Source: Poa pratensis
Taxonomy: Eukaryota; Streptophyta; Magnoliopsida; Poales; Poaceae
Length of the DNA stretch: 64,000 bases
Direction: 5' to 3'
Assembly: GCA_947311845.1 (NCBI GenBank)
Contig: CAMZMU010000012.1
Location: 1,182,031-1,246,030 of the forward strand
Shown here: one piece after another, positions 55,977 to 64,000 of the stretch
How the letters are laid out: every line of letters starts with the position of its first letter
How positions within the stretch are numbered: the stretch's first letter is position 1
Made by a program: the position numbers and the translations under genes
The notes under the pieces: model-generated
The model's database searches: none
Seen by the model: the letters and a program-made list of their open reading frames with translations, nothing else
What the model was told of the DNA's origin: nothing

Positions 55977-57054
55977 GACTCTGGTGTCACCTATGGCGTT
56001 CCACATTGCGTTAGCCCTTTCCTGCCTCTTGCTCTTCCAAGCTTCTTGGTCGTGAGCTTCAACGCCATGGCCAACATCATCATCATCATCATCATCAGGT
56101 GTAACATCTTCCTCGTTCGAGAAGTACTGATCAATACCCCACCCTCAGATCCAGTTATGAAGAATGCAGCATGCAAGAACCAACTTAACTTGGGTTTCAA
56201 AGGGGTGGAATGGTTTCTGATCAAGGATCTTGAACATGTTCTTCAGAGCAGCAAATACCCTCTCAACTGTCACCCTTAGACTTGAGTATCGCAGGTTGAA
56301 CAATTCCTTCGCGTCCTTGGGATAGTTCCTTGAGGAGAACTTGTTCAGGTGGTACCTGGTAGCCCTGAAGGGTGGAAGAACACATGGGCGACAAGCATAC
56401 CCTGCATCTCCCAGGTAGAACTTGCCATCCGGAATGTTGATCCCATCCGGTCGACTCATGTTGTCAGCAAGAATGCTTAAATCATGGGCAGATCCTTCCC
56501 AACCAGCTAGCACATATGTGAACTTCATGTCGAAATCGACAACAGCAAGCACATACTGGCTGGTGTAATGCTTTCTACCCTATACGCAGCAGACTCTGAC
56601 CTTGGCACTTTAGCAGTCACATGAGTGCCATCAATTGCACCAATCCAATCATGTTGACATGAACATTGTGTTAGGTTAACACTACATAGATGCACAATTT
56701 GTTCTCTATGTTAGCAAGAACTATGAAATCTGATTTTCTCACCTTGAAGTATGGGTACCACCTGTGGCTGTTTCGTATCTTCTGTGGAGTTTGGCCAGTT
56801 GGTGCCTTGATCATCTCTGCTCTGAGCACTCCAACTACGAACAAGACTTGCTTGAAATAGTGAGATATAGTCTCGTTAGATCTCCTGAAAGTGCTGTGAA
56901 TCACTCGGAACCTCTGGTTGTGACCAACAATATGAAGAAACATTGCCACTTGCTCTTCTACAGAGGTGTGGATGCTATCTTTCAGCAACCCCCTGGTCCG
57001 AAACGTCTCCACAAGCTTGCAAAAGGGAGCTCTGCCCATTCGCAGCATGTTCAC
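55974..57054 (-). pseudogene. Harbinger-type DDE transposase, inactivated
   Basis: The N-terminal exon (57054 to about 56742) reads MGRAPFCKLVETFRTRGLL, AMFLHIVGHNQRFRVI and FRRSNETISHYF and ends at YPYFK before a GT donor. After a short intron, GAIDGTHV supplies the first catalytic Asp near 56630; GDAGY supplies the second and VERVFAALK the Glu (in 56145-56552). A one-base loss in a G run near 56583 shifts the frame just after the first Asp. An in-frame TGA follows ILHNWI at about 56144, before the typical C-terminus (NEEDVTPDDDDDDD, ANAMWN). The transposase is therefore inactive. Confidence 0.85.
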
Positions 57055-57910
57055 CGCGTCGACCTCGTTGTTGTTGTAGATGTAGTTTAGATTGGCAATC
57101 CTCTCCTGGTCTCAGGGGAACAAAGGACCATATCTGATAACACCCCTGTAGTTACGGCGTACTGCTCTGTGATGGACTAACAGATCCAAGCCTGGATCAC
57201 AGCTATGAGTGTTGCGGCCTGAATGATAAGCGGCATACGAGTTGGTCCGTCCTAGTGAAATCGAGGCAGAGGATAAATAAGACCACATCCAAAATCAAGA
57301 AGCTACGTTCTAGTCTAAGATCCAGGGCCAGAGAATGCTACTATGTAAATCAGCGGCATGCAAGATCTACCTAGGGGGTGGGGGGATACTGCTTGCTGCC
57401 ATGGGAGAAGAGAAGACCAAGCTTTTGGTGCTGCCGAAGAGGCGTAGAAGAGGCAGATCTTGTTCATCGCCGCTAGTGCTGTCGCCGCTCCCGCCGTCGC
57501 CTCCGCGCCGCTTCCGTCGCTGATTGCCTCGCCGCTAGATTAACTCGACACCGCTTCCGCCTGCACCTTGATGTCGAAATAATGTGGTCGCTTCTCCCGC
57601 TTGCGGTGACAGCCAAAAGAAGGAGGTGAGAGTAGCCTTTGTGCCATACGCCCGCACCAATTTTTCATCTCCCGCCAGCTCCATGGCTGCATCCCCGCAG
57701 CTTCGCGCGCCCTGATTTTGCCTCCACTATGCTGTGCTGAAGGTGACTCTAGAAAAACTGCCGATTCAAGCGTTCCTCGCGGGCCTGTCTGAGGGGTGTT
57801 TTAAGATTCGTGCGAGTTCGGGCCAAGCCACCCCGTGGGCAACCAAACAGGCCATTTTTGCATCCCATGGCCTGTTTGAGGAGTGCAGTGGGCTACCAAA
57901 CAGGCCCTAG

Positions 57911-58634
57911 GTGTACCATCCAGAAAAACTAACCTTCCAAAACAGGGTAACACTAGATTTGTTGTTCCGACAAGCACTTTTTCCACCTGCGCCTTTTTTT
58001 TTTTGCACTTCCTTCTTACCTACTGAAACAAATTGAAACAAGAAATGTTACTTCATCTGTTTCTTTTTATAAGAGTCTTGGCAAACTTAACTTGCTTGCC
58101 AAAACGTCTTATAAAAGGGGACGGAGGCAGTATCACACAATCCATTTCTAAGATATACGTATGTACATAAACGTCTCAACATTACATGACAAATTCGCCT
58201 TTTCATTCAATTCTGATGTCGCTGTAGCTAACACGAGTAAAACTGCCAAATGGCCTCATCAATGAAACAATAAATTAATTGACGAATAATTTAACATCGT
58301 TCACATGAATTACTGGACAACATGAACAACTTTTTGATGGATGACGTCTTCCATGTACAACAGTTGGTTCAAATCTATGAACAGAATGGCCAAATTGCCC
58401 CATCAGCTGTATTGAGCTCCTTGAATGGTACCAAACAGCATAAATCTGTAGTAATGGATCATGTTGCTGAACAACGCGGCTTCGCAAATTCGCGAGTGGC
58501 TGACATTCGTAACGTTCAGATGCATAAGACTAAAAATGGTTAGAGTTGGCGACAACAACTTATTTGTCAGTGATCCATTTTCAGGTCAGTGATCTTCTGG
58601 CAGGGTCATCTATGTAACTTTTTTTCATAACGGC
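57911..58634. other. Intergenic DNA containing a Stowaway MITE
   Basis: Apart from the MITE at 58051-58130, no convincing gene is seen. A plus-strand 73-codon ORF at 58322-58543 has no recognised motif. Confidence 0.4.
58051..58130. mobile_element. Stowaway MITE (80 bp)
   Basis: CTTCATCTGTTTC and GGGGACGGAGGCAG are diverged forms of the CTCCCTCCGTTCC Stowaway ends. Inner arms ttataagagtcttggcaa and ttgccaaaacgtcttataa pair. TA dinucleotides flank both ends (Tc1/Mariner target). Confidence 0.8.
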
Positions 58635-59759
58635 CTATTCATCATCTGTAGCTGCAGCCTTTTTATTCCTCGTAATTTTGCTTGCTGGAAAGTGAAGCCT
58701 CGCGTACAGTGGTCTTGGTGCTCTAGATATCCTATCAAAGCCCCTCACGCACACAAATCCTGCACATGTTTGGAACACATGAACATCTATGACATCATTC
58801 TTGAGTGAAACTCTTACTGGAACCCTCCCAAATAGAAACTCGATCAATAGCATTCTACCCAATTATAGCTTACTCCAACAATCCTCCACAACAATAATTC
58901 GCAAAGATAAATAAAACCGATATGTAATCCTTTGGGGAGCAGTCGAAGCATGAAGCCATAAAATATTTGTTTCTTCCTGGTGCGACAAAGTACATCATAT
59001 TTGGAAATCTCATATGTTAATGTATTTGTACTCGTTCAGTAATATTACAAGTAGATTATGTATGAAAAATACTTCTGTAACGCTATGCATTTATTGGCCT
59101 TGCAACTTTTTTTTTGGCAAATACTAGGTATTAAAGATGTACCATGGGGCATGAAAAGGTCAAGAAACAAATGAAATAACATTTTACTATAGGAAATAGT
59201 TTTGATCACATCCCTCCCCATTATGCAGGACAAGTCAGGCGACAGCATATTTTATATTTATTTGTAATAACAGTGTGCTGTGCCCAATCGTTCTGCTACG
59301 TGCTTAACTCATCACAAACAGGTATCTGTCCGTTTCTTCATGTTTGTTTGTGCAGGAAATCACAAACAGTAACAAAGATTTTAGATGATTACCTCTCCAA
59401 AAGCAATGTTGTATGTCTTCAGTTGTTAAACCTGCAAAAGAAACATGTAAATCCTAATCATCTGCACAATATCGATATGGTAATATATCGATTAATGTTA
59501 TTGTTAAGGCTTTTTTATGTTTGTTCAGTAGATCATAATCCGCAGAAGGTACTAACTCCAGTGTTGACACAGGACAAATGGAACGTGGGAGAACATTCTG
59601 GTTCTTAACAGTAACAAATGCAATATGCCAATCTCCCATAGGTGAATATGAAACCTGAACCTCTACGGGGATAAAACTAGATTTTGCTAAATGGTTCACT
59701 TCTTTTAACAGCTACTCCTTCCCAGTTCGCACATTGTTTATGTAGTCAGCCAATTTTTA

Positions 59760-60170
59760 GGAAAAGTTAAGGTTTAAAGGCTTTAATCATAAAGCCTCTC
59801 TCCCTCCCTCATCCATGCTTACACATTTTCTAGTTGAAACTCTATGCTCCCATGCCTCGAATATCGTCGCGAATGCCTCACATTACACTCATTTGTATCT
59901 GAAACTCCACCATCAATGTAGGCTTCAATGCCTCTAGAATCACCACCTAATGTTTCCACACATGCACTGACATTGCAAGCATACATATTCCCACATACCT
60001 ATTTAGACGGGTGGAAATGAACAATTATCGAGGTTTGCTTGAGAGTAGGGACTCGTCTGACATGTTTTGTAATGAGTTTTCTTGTTTCTACATGACAGTG
60101 AGGACTTCTTCACTGGTGGCATCAAGGATCTGGTCCGGTAAATTCCTAGCTTGAGCTCCAGTTGAGTCAA
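59760..60170. other. Large intron or intergenic DNA
   Basis: Within the 2-kb interval between two glycosylase exons (59431 and 61453). No coding feature is recognised. Confidence 0.4.
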
Positions 60171-60171
60171 G

Positions 60172-60349
60172 GATCCCTCAAATTTATAGTGTTTATGTGC
60201 TCACCGAGCCTATGATCCCTCAAATTTATAGTGTTTATGTGCTCACCGAGCCTATGATCCCTCAAAGATTTTAGATGATTACCCCTCTTTCTTTTGTATT
60301 GGATGAGGATCCCTCAAATTTATAGTGTTTATGTGCTCACCGAGCCTAT
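60172..60349 (+). repeat. 42-bp repeats with copied exon-border filler
   Basis: The unit gatccctcaaatttatagtg plus ctcaccgagcctat starts at 60172, 60214 and 60308. A truncated copy at 60256 runs into caaagattttagatgattacc, which also occurs at 59374-59393 across the splice donor of glycosylase exon 59393-59431. Confidence 0.85.
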
Positions 60350-61452
60350 GCTGAGTCAAGGTCAAGCTTGCTAGAGGTTCGAACGAACGCAGTTCTAGAC
60401 TTCTAGGTGCATGGTCTACCCTAGCCTTGTTCGAGCTCAGCTCATTGACAGCCCTTCTTACTGAAATATAATAACACTTTTGAACAACGAGTATAGAATG
60501 CAGGTCGGGGCTCAGGGGGTGGTAGCCTGGTAGGCTGGATAGGAGGGAGAAGTGAACGCCGGTCAGCAAGGCATAAACTTGCCAGGAAATAGAAAGATTG
60601 GAATCGGCTTTTCTTTTGCACTTGGCTCAAACTTGAGAGATGCAATAGCACGTGGTGGTAGGAAAGGTCCTCTAGTGTAGGTAGGTGTTGTATCTTTGTA
60701 GATTTCCGTAAGTTGACACTAGCAAGGGATCTATCATCTATGTGAGCTTTTCCTGGTGCAAGGGCACCGGGGTCAAAAAAATTAATAGCGATTAGGTGCT
60801 ACGTTAACCTGTGCACCGGGTCTCTCGCTGCATCCTAGCCCAGTCACAATTCACACAGCACATTTCTGATTTCTCTCCACCCAGCCTGCTTCTACTACAT
60901 TGGGTGTGGCCTTCTAGAGTTCTAGGCGCTAAGGCATGGCTCATCATTAACTCGATGTTGATAATCTGAAGTCAATTTCTTAATTCTAAAGGTTATCCAG
61001 GATACCCGGTCAGATGATCAATATTCCAAATATCGACTGTCCATTTCCGTTGGATATGTCGAATGATATATGCTAAGAATTGAGTAACAAGTTACTATTA
61101 GTAAATGTTTTAGTTGAGATTACATACATTCTATATCGATGTCGAAGTTGTGCACCCAGGTTGTTTTTCTCTAGCTACGGTCCTGGACACTAGTAATGGG
61201 CCGATGGCCAGCTAGATGCTCATGTATGTCTTATAATAATCTCATGCCAGAATAGCATCACTAAAGGAGGTCCAACAAACTAGAAAGTGGAAACACAATA
61301 ATAGTCACAGCAACGGACATGAGCTAGAGTTATGTTGTCAGTAATTTATTTTGTCTATCTCAAACCTTCTTGGTCCATCTTTATGGTTTAAGAGATAGCA
61401 GCACAAGCCAGTGCCACCAAATTCTCTTGGTTATCATTTGTTAGGGAAATAC
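60350..61452. other. Intronic or intergenic DNA
   Basis: No gene or bounded repeat recognised. Confidence 0.4.
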
Positions 61453-61849
61453 CTTTAAAGATTGAAGGAACTGAAGTCCAAAGTAAACTGTTCTCTTAGG
61501 GAGGTCCCATATCCATCTCCTTGGAACATCAACTGGGTTTCGGCTTGAGTCATGATCAGCAAATACCTGTAGTATAACATTTGAACAGTTAGTAATTTTA
61601 ATATCAGAAATTTTGCTAGTTCTATTAATGGTAGTATACTTTCAGCCATTACCTCATTTACTTGAAAATATGTCCCATTTAGTGGAAAGCTTCCTCTCAT
61701 AGCTGTTCGACATGGTACCTTTTTCAGTTTAATCAACAAAAAAGATGGTTAGAAACTACCCATTTGAAGATGATAATACGCAACCTCGCTGAATTATTGA
61801 CAACTGGCATACTGAACTTCGTATACTACTTATACGGTAGATAATCTAC

Positions 61850-62137
61850 TCTAGGTTCCAAGCAAGTTGGGGTAGGCTAGAGTTGAAACCCATAAGATCT
61901 CGAAACTAACTCATGGTTCTGGCACATGGATAGCTAGTTCTTTCGTGATATTCCAATCCTTCAGATCTCTCTTAACAGACTCCTCCCATGTCAAGTTTGG
62001 TCTACCACGACCCCTCTTAACATTCTCAACACGTTTTATCCATCCGCTCTGCACTAGCGCTTCCGGAACTCTCTCTCACGTATCTCATCATTACGGACCC
62101 GGTCCTTTCTTGTGTGGCCACATATCCATCTCAACAG
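61850..62137 (-). mobile_element. LINE 3' fragment
   Basis: The minus strand reads GRGRPNLTWEESVKRDLKDW then NITKELAIHVPEP and a stop, a widespread C-terminal segment of plant LINE reverse transcriptases (RGRP..W.E.V..D). Following text (caactctagcctaccccaac) is the usual tail. The 5' part is missing. Confidence 0.7.
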
Positions 62138-62694
62138 GTATGTGTGTAAACGAATAGGATAATTTCCGTACCATATTCGATTCCTAAACCGTTTTAAAGA
62201 ATCCATATCTGCTTTGAAGAAATCCGACGGATAAGGATATCCGATTCCGAACTTAACACCAGATAGATATGGTATATATAAAATAGCCCCGAATATGGAT
62301 TATCCGAAATTAAATAGAATTATCCGATGGTTTTCATCCAAGTAATCCGATTTTCTACCAAAATGTCTAACTTAATAGAGTACAAATTATAGTTAGAGAG
62401 TTAACAACTCACTTACATAGTCATTGTACATACTATGTAGTATAACTCTGTTAAGTTACTAGGTATTGAACAATTATTTTTTGTTGTATGAATTGACGAT
62501 GTACATATGTGCGTACGTATCCGATTAATTTGTTACCGCCCTGAATCCGCTCCGTTTCTGTTTCAAATCCGTGATCACATATATCCGACTCTGAATCCGC
62601 AACCGGTCATTATCCTCTCCGCTCCGATTCCGATGAAAAATGTGGTATAGGATATGGTAGAGCCAAAATCCGATCCAATCCGTTTACATCCCTA
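62138..62694. mobile_element. hAT-like MITE, copy 1
   Basis: It shares its ends (gtaaacgaataggataattt on the left, tccgtttacatcccta on the right) and its interior words (aaggatatccgattccgaac, atatggattatccgaa) with copy 2. The left terminus is damaged, and the target duplication is unclear. Confidence 0.65.
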
Positions 62695-62758
62695 ACTCCA
62701 GGGATTAGTTCACAACCAGATTACCGTCCTAATACAACATGTTTAACTCATACAAAAG

Positions 62759-63323
62759 TAGGGACGTAAGCGGATAGGATAATTTTCATGCCGAATCCGC
62801 TGCCAAACCCGTTTTAATGAATCCATATCCGTTATGAAGGAAACCGACAGATAAGGATATCCGATTCCGAACAAACACTCTAGATACGGTATAGGATTTG
62901 GTATGTCAAATAGCATCCAAATATGGATTATCCGAATTAATTAGGATTATCTGATGGTTTTAAACGGTATAATCTGATTTTTTTTTTAACAAAAGGCGAA
63001 TCTAATCTAGCACGGTTAGTAGTTAGTGGGATGTCGAGTTCGTCTGGTAAACATTAGTTCACTCACATAGTAACTTATCGACTATGGAGGACAACTTTAT
63101 TAGGCTACTGGGCTATTGAAGCAAGTGTGGATGATAACTCAGCCCTTATGTTTGTGTTATTACGTATTTATCCGATTATTTTGTTTTCGCCCTGACCACT
63201 CTGTTTCTGTTCTGGATCCACGGTCTTATCCGCAGCCGGTCATTATCCGCTCCGCTCCGAATCCGACAAAAAGATACGGTAGAGAATATGGTAAAGGAAA
63301 AAACTGATCCGGTGACATCCCTA
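62759..63323. mobile_element. hAT-like MITE, copy 2
   Basis: Ends TAGGGACGTAAGCGG and CCGGTGACATCCCTA form terminal inverted repeats. Flanks tacaaaag and taagaaag match at six of eight bases. The interior contains many atccg/cggat words in both orientations. Confidence 0.7.
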
Positions 63324-63585
63324 TAAGAAAGTCAAAATATATTCATCATAGTGTGGATAGTATGTACAACATGGGACATGGCGGGTCAACCAAGCAATGC
63401 CACTGTTTCTTGACTTCCACATGGCACAATGCAAGAATGCAAGGTCACACTGAGAGGAAGTCATTGGTTTGCTTCTCACGCACTCCATTATAACACATAA
63501 GCCATTTTATCTCCACTATAACACTCAACATAAGCCATTTTGTTTCCATTATAACACTCAACATCTATCAGGTGTTCTGGCTTTT
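63324..63585. other. Intergenic DNA
   Basis: A short duplication of cataagccattttatctcca / cataagccattttgtttcca occurs near 63498 and 63531. No gene. Confidence 0.5.
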
Positions 63586-63602
63586 AAGACTAATAGGAAT
63601 CA

Positions 63603-63757
63603 AAAAATGAGATCCATGGGCACTAGCACCCAGGACTTTTTTTGTATAGGTAGTAGCCACCCAGGTGAGGCACAGGAATTCGCTCCCGATGGGAGTCGAA
63701 CCCTGGACGCAGGGTTGCCACTGCAAGCCCTTGCCACTAGGCCACAGCCTAGTTCTC
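63603..63757 (-). mobile_element. tRNA-derived SINE with 17-bp target-site duplication
   Basis: Perfect AAGACTAATAGGAATCA repeats lie at 63586-63602 and 63758-63774. On the minus strand the head shows A box TGGCCTAGTGG and B box GGTTCGACTCC, followed by gggagcgaattcctg as in the SINE at 1475. The tail is short and T-rich on the minus strand. Confidence 0.9.
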
Positions 63758-63774
63758 AAGACTAATAGGAATCA

Positions 63775-64000
63775 TTTTCTAGTCTCTTCATGTTCTTCTC
63801 CCTGGAATATAACTTGTACACCGATTCCTAGAGGACATCTTGCTGGCCAGCCACTAGTACGGATCTTTGATCTGCTCCTGTAAGGTACTTGGCGCTATCA
63901 AGCCTAGCTATGTGCACAAGCTGACCTGCTAACCAGCTAAACCATTTTAACATGGTACGACCAGGCTGCCAGTTTGGACACGGTTGGTGCATCGCTGTCA
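63775..64000. other. Window edge, no gene recognised
   Basis: No further glycosylase exon or other feature could be identified. Confidence 0.4.

Larger units (their letters stand above)
55464..57907 (-). mobile_element. PIF/Harbinger DNA transposon (2.44 kb)
   Basis: Terminal inverted repeats GGGCCTGTTTGGT and ACCAAACAGGCCC are flanked by TAG on both sides (55461-55463, 57908-57910), a 3-bp duplication as for PIF/Harbinger although TWA is more usual. Further copies of caaccaaacaggcc and ggcctgtttg lie just inside the right end (57840-57885). The interior holds a broken DDE transposase on the minus strand. The companion Myb/SANT ORF was not found. Confidence 0.88.
58635..61718 (-). pseudogene. 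DEMETER/ROS1-like DNA glycosylase, C-terminal exons with frameshift
   Basis: Four minus-strand exons with GT..AG borders encode the RRM-like C-terminal domain of plant 5-methylcytosine DNA glycosylases. 61718-61653 reads VPCRTAMRGSFPLNGTYFQV. 61566-61453 reads VFADHDSS, then DVPRRWIWDLPKRTVYFG. 59431-59393 reads LTTEDIQHCFWR. 58759-58635 reads FVCVRGFDR, RAPRPLYARLHFPASK and a stop. These enzymes excise methylated cytosine and start active demethylation. Exon 61566-61453 lacks one base after YFG, so the frame is lost for its last dozen codons. The glycosylase and Fe-S domains are not in the window; upstream of 61718 lie a LINE end and MITEs. It may be a truncated pseudogene or the end of a damaged gene extending past 64000. 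Confidence 0.82.

Noticed and set aside
59454..59699. Minus-strand 81-codon ORF within the glycosylase interval
   Set aside because: It lies in the intron between two glycosylase exons, shows no family match and lacks clear splice borders.

Overview
The window is nuclear DNA from a grass, most likely Pooideae and probably Triticeae. The genes have plant introns. The space between them is filled with nested LTR retrotransposons whose LTRs begin TGATACGTCTC, Au-like SINEs, a Stowaway MITE, PIF/Harbinger and hAT-type elements. No bacterial, organellar or CRISPR feature was seen.

Four genes look intact. NAR2/NRT3, the partner protein of high-affinity nitrate transporters, lies at 15277-16167 (+, 2 exons). 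Plastid elongation factor Tu lies at 29754-31157 (-, intronless). A mitochondrial NAD-dependent isocitrate dehydrogenase regulatory subunit lies at 38891-42403 (+, 4 exons). A Cgr1/CCDC86-like ribosome-biogenesis protein lies at 43042-43644 (+, intronless). They do not form one pathway. From memory, rice chromosome 2L carries IDH, EF-Tu and NAR2.1 as near neighbours, so the window looks like a colinear segment inflated by transposons (Triticeae group 6 would be expected).

Layout. 1-2205: anonymous DNA with one SINE. 2206-10846: a nest in which a solo LTR is split by a Ty3-type element with an antisense ORF (2474-9878), which itself carries a second solo LTR and a hAT MITE. 12243-13238: gene fragments, including a decayed ADP/ATP-carrier exon. 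13753-16167: a tandem duplication, then NAR2 with a MITE between its TATA box and start codon. 16380-19737: a 1-kb tandem duplication, a LINE fragment and a SINE. 19869-29132: a duplicated gene fragment, one copy split by a complete but frameshifted Ty3/gypsy element (20433-28659). 29754-31157: EF-Tu. 32829-34280: a candidate Helitron. 34780-37720: transposase-like exons and an array of a short repeated motif. 38891-43644: IDH and the Cgr1-like gene. 45265-53526: a very young gag-protease-only LTR element with an intact 701-codon ORF. 55464-57907: a PIF/Harbinger element with a broken transposase. 58635-61718: the C-terminal exons of a DEMETER/ROS1-like DNA glycosylase with a one-base deletion. 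61850-63757: a LINE end, two related hAT MITEs and a SINE.

The most unusual observations are the gag-protease-only element, promoter-proximal LTR hairpins kept with different sequences, a pol reading frame that runs through the polypurine tract into the LTR, the MITE in the NAR2 leader, the broken demethylase fragment and the motif array at 35.3-37.7 kb.
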